Positions 1 through 5,794 of a stretch of DNA of 5,899 nucleotides are shown piece by piece; the stretch's first letter is position 1, and the number at the start of each line of letters is the position of its first letter. The position numbers and the translations under genes are program-made. The notes beneath the pieces were generated by a model that ran no database searches, was not told the DNA's origin, and saw only the letters and a program-made list of their open reading frames with translations. Source of the DNA: Spirochaetaceae bacterium (GTDB lineage: Bacteria > Spirochaetota > Spirochaetia > DSM-27196 > Salinispiraceae); the NCBI GenBank assembly GCA_007129335.1, contig SKVS01000002.1, positions 1-5,899 of the forward strand, given 5' to 3'.

Positions 1-513
1 AACGTCATTGCCATTGCCTTCGGTATTATGGATGCCATGAAGGACTTTGCTGGCAATGTGGGGGACAATACCGAGAGCCTCCTTCTGGCAGCTGGATTGA
101 ACGAAATCCGTACCCTGGCCCGGGCTATGGGCAGTACCCATCCGGAAACCTTCACATCTATTGCGGGGGTAGGCGACCTGGATGTTACCTGCCGATCCAT
201 ACACGGAAGAAACCGGCGATTCGGCAGGGAAATTGTTCTGAAAGGAATAATAAAACCCTACAAATCAATACAAGATGTACTGGATAACCTTGGAACAATC
301 GGGTACCTCCCCGAAGGAGCGGTTGCTGTGGGAAATGTACTGGATTACGCTGCACGCTATTCCCTGAAACTGCCAATTTCCAACGGGGTATACAGGATTC
401 TAAACAGAGAAAGCGAGCCCCTGGAAGAAATTACTAATATTATGTCGGGCCTAACCGGTGCAAAATTCAATTTCACCGTAGATGAAGAAAATGAAGAGCA
501 AACCAGCCTCTGA
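1..513 (+). CDS. gpsA: NAD(P)-dependent glycerol-3-phosphate dehydrogenase, C-terminal part
   Basis: The reading frame is open from base 1 and ends at TGA 511-513, so the window holds the last 170 codons of a protein usually about 330-370 residues long. GpsA reduces dihydroxyacetone phosphate to sn-glycerol 3-phosphate in the cytoplasm, supplying the backbone of membrane phospholipids. The visible part is the C-terminal helical substrate-binding domain. It starts at the conserved NVIAIA segment, which normally follows the catalytic Lys and so places that Lys just outside the window. Further conserved blocks are GDNT, AGVGDL with the family Asp, CRSIHGRNRRFG (the RNRR phosphate-binding block) and PEG. 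The stretch before GDNT (MDAMKDFAGNV) is longer than in E. coli GpsA. A strong terminator follows 30 bases after the stop, so this is probably the last gene of its transcript. The family assignment is secure; the start lies outside the window. Confidence 0.93.
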   Translation, partial: NVIAIAFGIMDAMKDFAGNVGDNTESLLLAAGLNEIRTLARAMGSTHPETFTSIAGVGDLDVTCRSIHGRNRRFGREIVLKGIIKPYKSIQDVLDNLGTIGYLPEGAVAVGNVLDYAARYSLKLPISNGVYRILNRESEPLEEITNIMSGLTGAKFNFTVDEENEEQTSL

Positions 514-543
514 TCGAGAACCTGTGCGCTGTTTTACCGGATT

Positions 544-580
544 AACCTCCCTGGCCCCAAGCCCCGGGAGGTTCTTTTTT
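544..580 (+). terminator. Rho-independent terminator after gpsA
   Basis: A perfect 8-bp stem pairs AACCTCCC (544-551) with GGGAGGTT (566-573) across a 14-base loop. Inside the loop GG and CC could pair further. One C and then six T (575-580) follow at once. This is the classic intrinsic terminator layout, 30 bases after the gpsA stop. It argues that the next reading frame does not really begin upstream of it. Confidence 0.85.
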
Positions 581-625
581 CATAAGACCCACCTCCCGGA
601 GCTGAACAGCATTGCCAGTCAGGAT

Positions 626-1201
626 ATGCCAAGTACTGGCACCCCTGCTTCCTTCAGGGCCAGCCCTTCGGATGGGCTAGTGAATTTGTACCAAAGCCTC
701 GAACCGGTTAGAGCCCGCTATCCCAAGCTTCGTTGGCTTCCCCCCTCTGACCTCCACATAACCCTGCGCTTTTTCGGCAATATCCATGGCGAACTCCTTT
801 CCCGGGCAGGACAGGCCCTTCTGGCATTGCAGAGTTGCAAATGTCTGACTCTTACCTTCGATTCGTATGTTCTCCTGCCCTCGGCAAGAAAACCCCGGGT
901 ACTTGCCCTGACCTGTACGAACAGGAATCAAAATGAAACAATCCAATTCCTGAAGAAACAGTACAGCACCCATACAGGAGGAACAGATTCCACAAATGAA
1001 CACTTCCTCCCCCACCTTACTATTGCCAGGTTTGCTCCAAACAACCTCCCTGGCACACACCTTTCCCTACCCCTCCCCTTAGAGCTCGAGGTAAATGCAG
1101 TGGCTCTCTATCAGGCACCCCAGCCTGGCCCACTGCCCAAAGAAGCAGCCCCCCAACCAAAATACCAGCCCTTGGGGATTGTGTACCTGAAAAGGACCTG
1201 A
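626..1201 (+). CDS. thpR: ThpR/LigT-type RNA 2',3'-cyclic phosphodiesterase (2H phosphoesterase)
   Basis: The protein has 191 residues from this ATG, close to the usual 180-190 of the family. 2H phosphoesterases such as ThpR (formerly called 2'-5' RNA ligase) hydrolyse 2',3'-cyclic phosphate RNA ends. Both signature H-x-T motifs are present: LHITLRF (H44, T46) and PHLTIAR (H130, T132). The family segment RWLPPSDLH lies just before the first, and the terminal strands VNAVALY and YQPLGIVYL close the fold. The frame stays open upstream to ATG 482, which would add 48 residues. That longer version overlaps gpsA and runs through the gpsA terminator, so I prefer 626. Its ribosome site (GTCAGG) is weak and close. 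The usual first strand (R-x-F-x-A-x-x-L) is poorly preserved, so the N-terminus is uncertain. The gene lies 46 bases before the GH30 gene, probably co-transcribed. The function is firm at family level; the physiological substrate is unknown. Confidence 0.82.
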   Translation: MPSTGTPASFRASPSDGLVNLYQSLEPVRARYPKLRWLPPSDLHITLRFFGNIHGELLSRAGQALLALQSCKCLTLTFDSYVLLPSARKPRVLALTCTNRNQNETIQFLKKQYSTHTGGTDSTNEHFLPHLTIARFAPNNLPGTHLSLPLPLELEVNAVALYQAPQPGPLPKEAAPQPKYQPLGIVYLKRT

Positions 1202-1236
1202 TACCCTTAGTTTACCGAGTCATCGAACCAACCCTC

Positions 1237-1241
1237 AGGAG
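1237..1241 (+). promoter_or_regulatory. Ribosome binding site of the GH30 gene
   Basis: AGGAG lies six bases before ATG 1248. It is a good Shine-Dalgarno match that fixes the start of the glycosidase. Confidence 0.8.
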
Positions 1242-1247
1242 ACAACC

Positions 1248-2633
1248 ATGGAACTTAGAAAAATCATTGAAACCGCAAAAGATTCTGCGTGCCGTCTTAC
1301 AGAAGTGTCACCAGAAACCCGAAAACTACCGGTCCCAAGCTATTTCGGCTGCACGGTAAATATTGATACCTCAAAGGAATTTCAGGAGTTTCAAGGTTTC
1401 GGCGGAGCACTTACCGAGGCCTCAGCATTTGTTCTTTCTTCTCTGGATGCAAAGGATCGGCAAAAAGTGGTTCAATCCTACTTCGATTCACAGGAGGGAA
1501 ATGGCTACCGATTTGCCCGGACCCACCTGAACAGTTGCGACTTTTCCCTGGGAAACTGGGCATGTATAGAAAGCAAAGACGAGACCCTGGAGAGTTTTTC
1601 CATGGACCGGGTCGACAAGTATCAAACACCCCTGCTCAAAGAGGCCCTGGAACACGCAGGGCCGGATATGAAGCTCATGGTTTCACCCTGGAGTCCCCCG
1701 GGATGGATGAAGGACAACGGGGAAATGAACAATGGGGGCAAGTTGCTGAAGCAGTACTATCCCCTTTGGGCCCGATACATTGTGCGGTTCATTCAGGAAC
1801 TGGAAAAACGGGGAATACCTGTATGGTCCTTGAGCATCCAAAACGAACCGGCAGCAACCCAGCGCTGGGATTCCTGCAGGTGGACTGCCCAGGAGGAAGC
1901 TGAATTTGCTGTAGATCATCTGAAACCCGAATTGGAAAAGGCCGGATACGGAAATACAGGAATATTCGTGTGGGACCATAACCGGGACGAACTTCTCAAT
2001 CGCTTCACCGATTCCATGGCCTACCCGGGAGCTGAAAAGGCGATTAGCGGAGCAGCCTTCCACTGGTATTCAGGAGATCAGTTTAATCATGTTCAGGAAG
2101 TAGCAAAACGCTTTCCCCACAAACTTCTGGTCTTTACCGAAGGCTGCATTGAAGGGGGTCCGCGACCAGGAGCCTGGTTCACCGGAGAAAGGTATGCTCA
2201 CAACATTTTCAATGACCTGAATCATGGGTGCAATGCCTGGATAGACTGGAATATTGCCCTGGATATGCAAGGCGGTCCGAACCATGTACACAACTACTGC
2301 GACGCCCCTGTGCTGGTAGATACCCAGGGAAAAACCTTTCACCATCAGTCAACTTACTACTACATTGGTCATTTTAGCCGGTACATTCAACCTGGAGCCC
2401 GGAGACTTGCAACAACCATAACGAGCACCATGATTCCCGCAGCTGTCAGCGGAAACCACTTGAAGGTTGTGGAAGGTACAGCATTTCGAAATCCCGATGG
2501 TACAGTGGTGTTTGTCATGTATAATCGCACCGAGGCCGAACTGCCGTATACCCTGGGATGGAACGGCCAAGGTTCTGGGGACCAAGGGTTTCTTCCTCCC
2601 CGGAGTATAGAAACCCTTGTTTTTGCCGGTTAA
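1248..2633 (+). CDS. Glycoside hydrolase family 30 (glucosylceramidase-like O-glycosyl hydrolase)
   Basis: This 461-residue retaining glycosidase has a (beta/alpha)8 barrel with a C-terminal beta domain. GH30 markers run in order: FQGFGGALTEASA (about 48-60), the RTHLNSCDFS strand (about 91-100), LMVSPWSPPGWMK (about 143-155), SIQNEP with acid/base Glu200, FHWYSGD (about 271-277), and VFTEGC with nucleophile Glu298. WIDWNIALDMQGGPNH (about 331-346) follows, then a beta-rich tail ending ETLVFAG. Both catalytic glutamates are present, so the enzyme should be active. There is no signal peptide or membrane segment, so it probably acts in the cytoplasm on small imported beta-glycosides rather than on polymers outside the cell. 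GH30 activities include beta-glucosidase/glucosylceramidase, beta-1,6-glucanase and beta-xylosidase, and the sequence alone does not choose among them. The start is set by AGGAG at 1237-1241. It lies 18 bases before the AI-2E-family gene, probably in one operon. No sugar transporter or sugar regulator is visible nearby. Confidence 0.93.
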   Translation: MELRKIIETAKDSACRLTEVSPETRKLPVPSYFGCTVNIDTSKEFQEFQGFGGALTEASAFVLSSLDAKDRQKVVQSYFDSQEGNGYRFARTHLNSCDFSLGNWACIESKDETLESFSMDRVDKYQTPLLKEALEHAGPDMKLMVSPWSPPGWMKDNGEMNNGGKLLKQYYPLWARYIVRFIQELEKRGIPVWSLSIQNEPAATQRWDSCRWTAQEEAEFAVDHLKPELEKAGYGNTGIFVWDHNRDELLNRFTDSMAYPGAEKAISGAAFHWYSGDQFNHVQEVAKRFPHKLLVFTEGCIEGGPRPGAWFTGERYAHNIFNDLNHGCNAWIDWNIALDMQGGPNHVHNYCDAPVLVDTQGKTFHHQSTYYYIGHFSRYIQPGARRLATTITSTMIPAAVSGNHLKVVEGTAFRNPDGTVVFVMYNRTEAELPYTLGWNGQGSGDQGFLPPRSIETLVFAG

Positions 2634-2651
2634 GCAAATTACTCTTAGACC

Positions 2652-3863
2652 ATGAACAAACAAAAATACCAACCTCTTACCCAAAGCAGACTGTTTCGAT
2701 TTATGGTTTACAGTTTGCTGTTTTTATTGATTGTCCTTGTAGGTACCCAGGTCAGTTTTCTCTTCAGGCCCATAGGGGTACTCATAAGCACCCTGTTTCT
2801 CCCGGTATTTATTGCGGGTATCCTTTACTATTTATTCGTCCCTCTGGTTAATCTCCTCGACCGGGGTCGGTTTCCCCGCACAGGGGCCATTCTGGTAGTG
2901 TATGTAATCCTTGGAGGAATAATTCTATTCCTCATTCTCTTATCTGCTCCGGTACTGGGCTCTCAGATCCAGTCCCTCGTGGACAATACCCCTGTTCTCA
3001 TGCGGGCAGCTCAAAACTATCTCAATGCTCTGGGAGAGAATACCCTCATTCAACAGTGGGTTCCCGAATTCAGCCAATGGTACGAAGATATTCCCGCCAG
3101 GGCGAGCGAGCTGGTCAAGGTAATTTCCCAGGGAATCAGTGCAAACTTCTCGGGCATGGTCAATTTTTTTGCAAATCTGGTCATTGTTCTGACAACCGTA
3201 CCTTTTGTCCTGTTTTTTATGTTGAAAGACGGTTCCAAATTACCCCGTCTTACCGCCTCTTATTTCCCCAAAGATTACCAGGATGAAGCCTTGGACATTA
3301 TGAATGGCATGGGGACAACTTTAGGAGCGTACATCAAGGGACAAATGATTGTCAGCTCTTTTGTTGGAATAATGGTACTCATTGGATACGGAATAATCGG
3401 GGTAAACTATGCCCTGCTGCTGGCAGTGGTGGCCCTGGTAACCAATCTTATCCCCTATGTCGGTCCAATCATTGGAACCGTACCCGGGATGGTAGTTGCC
3501 CTCATGGACAGTCCCTCAAAAATGGTTCAGGTATTGATAATGATAGTTATTATTCAGCAGGTGGAAAGCCAGCTTGTTTCACCCCTTGTTATGGGAAAAA
3601 AGCTGAAAATCCACCCCCTGGTCATCATTTTCCTCTTATTAACCGCTGGAAGCCTCGCTGGATTCCTGGGTCTGCTCCTGGCAGTACCAACCTTTGCGGT
3701 TGTCCGTACAGCTGGAACCTACCTGTACAAACTTTATATCCTGCGAAAATCAGCCCTCGGCGCACCAGAGTCTGAAAACCAGGAAGAGGCAACCATGACT
3801 AGGGACGAAAGCCCAGATGAAATCCAAACCAGTCAGCAGGATCAGCCATTGAAGCAGCAATAA
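2652..3863 (+). CDS. AI-2E/PerM-family membrane transporter
   Basis: This 403-residue polytopic inner-membrane protein belongs to the AI-2E exporter-like (PerM/YdiK, formerly DUF20) family. Hydrophobic segments lie near residues 16-37, 41-63, 78-100, 165-190, 232-285 (probably two), 290-307 and 320-355. A soluble loop (about 101-164) sits between the third and fourth, as is typical. Family motifs are NLIPYVGPIIG (265-275), QQVESQLVSPLVMGKKLKIHPLVII (302-326, given as positions with key Q303, E305, P311 and G315) and GFLGLLLAVP (337-346). Known members have been linked to autoinducer-2 export, Na+/H+ antiport or other small-molecule efflux, so no substrate can be assigned. The tail after residue 366 is polar and rich in Gln, Glu and Ser; its codons overlap the end of the convergent gene. 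No good Shine-Dalgarno precedes ATG 2652, only 18 bases after the GH30 stop. Translation may therefore depend on coupling, or the start could be ATG 2703. Confidence 0.9.
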   Translation: MNKQKYQPLTQSRLFRFMVYSLLFLLIVLVGTQVSFLFRPIGVLISTLFLPVFIAGILYYLFVPLVNLLDRGRFPRTGAILVVYVILGGIILFLILLSAPVLGSQIQSLVDNTPVLMRAAQNYLNALGENTLIQQWVPEFSQWYEDIPARASELVKVISQGISANFSGMVNFFANLVIVLTTVPFVLFFMLKDGSKLPRLTASYFPKDYQDEALDIMNGMGTTLGAYIKGQMIVSSFVGIMVLIGYGIIGVNYALLLAVVALVTNLIPYVGPIIGTVPGMVVALMDSPSKMVQVLIMIVIIQQVESQLVSPLVMGKKLKIHPLVIIFLLLTAGSLAGFLGLLLAVPTFAVVRTAGTYLYKLYILRKSALGAPESENQEEATMTRDESPDEIQTSQQDQPLKQQ

Positions 3864-5109
3864 GACCCAGGTCTACCGGATGGGTGAGTTCTGCAACTAG
3901 CCAACTCTCCCCCAGGAAAGGAAAGCGGGCGTTTGCTCCGGGACCAGACCCCGCAACTCCGCTTCCCACCCCCGCAAGACTGTGGGCGTGCTTGGTACTC
4001 ACCATTATTATTCCGTCAATGCCCGCATGCTCCAGGAGTGCAAGGTAGGTCAGAACCAGGGTATCGCAATCCCCGGCATTCTCCAAAACAGCAATCTGGG
4101 GTGCTTCCAGATCAGCGAGGGTGCCAGTTCTTCGATATTCAAAACCCTGCAAACGGGAAAGCAAGGGTCCAGGCCAGGTTAAGGGATCATAACTGTTTTT
4201 GGACAAATCTCCGAACCACCGGACCGCGGTACCTGCCATGTCGGCAAAACTGTCCCGGTAAATGATCTGATAGAATCTTCTCCAGGCATCCATTTGCAGA
4301 TCTGCCGGGGCCTGTTGAAACTGGCTGAGGATGCGGGCTTCTCGATCAATGACAACCTGGGTTGCATCGCCCCGGAGTGCCAGGGTGTGCTGGTACACCG
4401 ATCCGTTTCCCCGGGTCTGCTGAATGCCCTGGGCTAAATTCCCATTCACCATTGCCAGGGGGACCGGATCCTCAAAAAATTGGCTCACCGGACCGGGTGC
4501 CCGAAGGTATTGGGATTCCTCGGTTAGCCAGGGGTGAAAACTATCTAAAACACTTAAGAGGAAATCATGATAAACCTCGAACAATTCTTCGAGGCTAAAG
4601 GCAAGTACCCCATAGGACAAAGCATCGGAACCTCCGGAAAGAAAAATCCCATACCCCCTCAGATCCAGGGTGCCCGAAGACCATTGCATGTCCGCAAATA
4701 ATCCTTCAGCCTGCCCTCCAGGGGGGTTTCCACTGAGATCCAATCCATTGGTTTGAACCAGCGGCTCTCCCCGGTACAATGCTCCGAGGGTGTCAGGCAG
4801 GGTGTAGGTAAATGCAGCTTGTTCGGCTTGGGCATTCAAACTGGACACTATAGCACGATTCAAAGACTGGACATCTGTATACAGTCCCTGGGGAAAGGTA
4901 AAAACTTGAAAAATTGCCCTGCCTTCCATGTCGGAAAAACTGGTAAGCTGGGGTTCGGCGGACAACAGCTGCCAGGTTACCGGAGGGTGGGCACCCCAGC
5001 GTTCTACAGGATGAAATACCTCTTCGGCTCCAATTCCACGAAGGCTTATGATAAGAATGAACAGGAAGAGTCCTGCTTTCATAAAATTCAATCGGGATTT
5101 CCGTGTCAT
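3799..5109 (-). CDS. Secreted protein with C-terminal transglutaminase-like domain
   Basis: This 436-residue protein has an N-terminal signal peptide: basic MTRKSRLNFMK, a hydrophobic core (about 12-23), and a likely signal peptidase I cut after GIGA (residue 28). It should be periplasmic or exported. Residues 30-300 show no family I recognise. The C-terminal part resembles transglutaminase-like cysteine peptidases. ENAGDCDTLVLTYLALLEHAGI (343-364, given as positions) places the candidate nucleophile Cys348 at the start of a helix. KHAHSLAGV (373-381) offers His374 or His376, and SWLVAELTHPVD (402-413) offers Glu407 or Asp413 as third member. The order Cys, His, acidic and the GDC-D motif fit that fold; the exact activity (peptidase, cross-linking or other) is unknown. 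GGAGG (5114-5118 on the other strand) four bases before the ATG confirms the start. The gene ends inside the coding region of the convergent AI-2E-family gene (65-base overlap) and diverges from the hemerythrin gene, with which it shares the inverted repeat at 5135-5256. Confidence 0.72.
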   Translation of the reverse strand: MTRKSRLNFMKAGLFLFILIISLRGIGAEEVFHPVERWGAHPPVTWQLLSAEPQLTSFSDMEGRAIFQVFTFPQGLYTDVQSLNRAIVSSLNAQAEQAAFTYTLPDTLGALYRGEPLVQTNGLDLSGNPPGGQAEGLFADMQWSSGTLDLRGYGIFLSGGSDALSYGVLAFSLEELFEVYHDFLLSVLDSFHPWLTEESQYLRAPGPVSQFFEDPVPLAMVNGNLAQGIQQTRGNGSVYQHTLALRGDATQVVIDREARILSQFQQAPADLQMDAWRRFYQIIYRDSFADMAGTAVRWFGDLSKNSYDPLTWPGPLLSRLQGFEYRRTGTLADLEAPQIAVLENAGDCDTLVLTYLALLEHAGIDGIIMVSTKHAHSLAGVGSGVAGSGPGANARFPFLGESWLVAELTHPVDLGLIAASMADPADWFGFHLGFRP

Positions 5110-5113
5110 ACAA

Positions 5114-5118
5114 CCTCC
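5114..5118 (-). promoter_or_regulatory. Ribosome binding site of the transglutaminase-like gene
   Basis: Read on the - strand this is GGAGG, four bases before the ATG at 5109. It supports the first Met over the internal Met10. Confidence 0.75.
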
Positions 5119-5134
5119 GCAGTACTATTTCACT

Positions 5135-5256
5135 CAGGACAAACGCATATGGCAAAGTGGGCCGGGAAAATAACCCATTTAATGCTCAGTTGTAGGGGTT
5201 TATCCAACCTTATTGTGCTATGTTGCCAGGTTTGATTGCCATATGGGTTTGTCCTG
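5135..5256. repeat. 21-base near-perfect inverted repeat between divergent genes
   Basis: The left arm at 5135-5155, read on the - strand, and the right arm at 5236-5256, read on the + strand, share TTGCCATATG, then C (left) or G (right), then GTTTGTCCTG. That is 20 of 21 bases identical, with 80 bases between the arms. Each arm points toward one of the two flanking genes: its end is 25 bases from the ATG of the - strand gene and 59 bases from the ATG of the hemerythrin gene. Similarity stops sharply at the arm ends. Partial extra copies lie between the arms, namely GGGTTTATCC (5196-5205) and TTGCCAGG followed by TTTG (5223-5234). It may be a regulator-binding or promoter element acting in both directions, or the ends of a miniature element. 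The repeat is directly seen; its role is inferred. Confidence 0.8.
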
Positions 5257-5263
5257 TTATTAC
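5232..5263 (+). promoter_or_regulatory. Candidate hemerythrin promoter overlapping the right repeat arm
   Basis: TTGATT (5232-5237) with TGTTAT (5255-5260) at 17-base spacing gives two four-of-six matches to the sigma-70 consensus. TTGCCA (5236-5241) with TATTAC (5258-5263) at 16 bases is an equally weak alternative. Both overlap the right inverted-repeat arm and would give a leader of about 45-55 bases. This is a tentative call. Confidence 0.28.
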
Positions 5264-5303
5264 ACTATCGCTTATCGGTGAAATCTGTAGTAGAATTAAT
5301 GAA

Positions 5304-5310
5304 AAGGAGG
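5304..5310 (+). promoter_or_regulatory. Ribosome binding site of the hemerythrin gene
   Basis: AAGGAGG lies five bases before ATG 5316. It is the best Shine-Dalgarno in the window and selects this start over the in-frame ATG at 5220. Confidence 0.88.
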
Positions 5311-5315
5311 CGGTA

Positions 5316-5699
5316 ATGTTTGCACCTTGGCAGGAATCCTATGCTACGGGCAATCCGGTCCTCGACACCCAACACCGTAAGCTGATTGACATGGTGGAGG
5401 ATCTTCACCGGGCATTCGAGCTGGGGAAATCACCAGAGACCCAGCTTGCAATTCTTGAAGAGTTCATTTCCTATCTGGATATCCACGAGAATTTCGAACT
5501 CCAGCTCTATCCCCCCCAACGGACAGAGCAAAGAACACAGCACCAAATGGAGCATGAAAAAATGCACGGTCTATTCCACGACCTGCTCAAGAGAACCCAG
5601 CAGGGGGGTACGGGTTTTCACCTCCAGGATATTGAGGACATTCGGGATATTCTCGTTGATCATATCTGTACTGAGGTTACAGAGTTTACTACTTTCTAG
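5316..5699 (+). CDS. Bacteriohemerythrin with a substituted di-iron ligand
   Basis: This 127-residue single-domain protein is slightly shorter than the usual 130-135. Bacteriohemerythrins bind O2 reversibly at a non-heme di-iron site in a four-helix bundle, for oxygen sensing, storage or delivery. The N-terminal signature is present (W5, then GNPVLDTQHRKLID at 12-25). Expected ligands seen are His20, His57 and Glu61 (HENFE), His76 and His80 (HQMEH, the correct 15 residues after Glu61), and His116 (DHI). The seventh, a bridging Asp expected five residues after His116, is Val121; Glu120 and Glu123 lie beside it. The ligand spacings otherwise match the family, so a frameshift upstream is unlikely. 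The frame extends upstream to ATG 5220, but that would add 32 hydrophobic residues spanning the repeat arm without a ribosome site. The protein is cytoplasmic. It is divergent from the transglutaminase-like gene and shares the inverted repeat with it. The family is secure; oxygen binding is uncertain. Confidence 0.9.
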   Translation: MFAPWQESYATGNPVLDTQHRKLIDMVEDLHRAFELGKSPETQLAILEEFISYLDIHENFELQLYPPQRTEQRTQHQMEHEKMHGLFHDLLKRTQQGGTGFHLQDIEDIRDILVDHICTEVTEFTTF

Positions 5700-5794
5700 T
5701 TCTCCTGGGCTTACTTATTTTCACTTTCAATATTCGCCCTACGTTTGCTCTGGGGAGCCGGGTTTACAAGCTCCGGTACACTCTCCAACCCTTT
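5700..5794. other. Convergent intergenic region without a clear terminator
   Basis: These 95 bases separate the ends of the hemerythrin gene and the amidotransferase fragment. GGAGC/GCTCC could form a 5-bp hairpin near 5754-5774, and AACCC (5787-5791) could pair with GGGTT (5801-5805) just over the border. Neither has a proper T-run on either strand. No gene is seen. Confidence 0.4.

Noticed and set aside
575..625. Promoter for the thpR-GH30-transporter unit
   Set aside because: No pair of -35 and -10 boxes with acceptable spacing is visible. CATAAG at 581-586 has its -35 position within the terminator hairpin.
677..1060. 127-codon - strand open frame within thpR
   Set aside because: It is antisense to both H-x-T motifs of the phosphoesterase and has no family features of its own.
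1535..1903. Out-of-frame open stretch in the GH30 gene
   Set aside because: The GH30 frame carries the conserved motifs. The other frame is rich in Gly, Pro and Arg with no recognisable domain.
4753..5235. 160-codon + strand open frame opposite the secreted protein gene
   Set aside because: It runs antisense to a gene with a signal peptide and a good ribosome site, and its translation shows no recognisable domain or composition.
5291..5296. TAGAAT as a strong -10 box for the hemerythrin gene
   Set aside because: Transcription would start about at the ribosome binding site, and no -35-like sequence lies 16-18 bases upstream.
5220..5315. Upstream in-frame ATG giving a longer hemerythrin with a hydrophobic N-terminus
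   Set aside because: AAGGAGG lies five bases before ATG 5316 and the family sequence begins there. The upstream ATG has no ribosome site and would run through the inverted-repeat arm.
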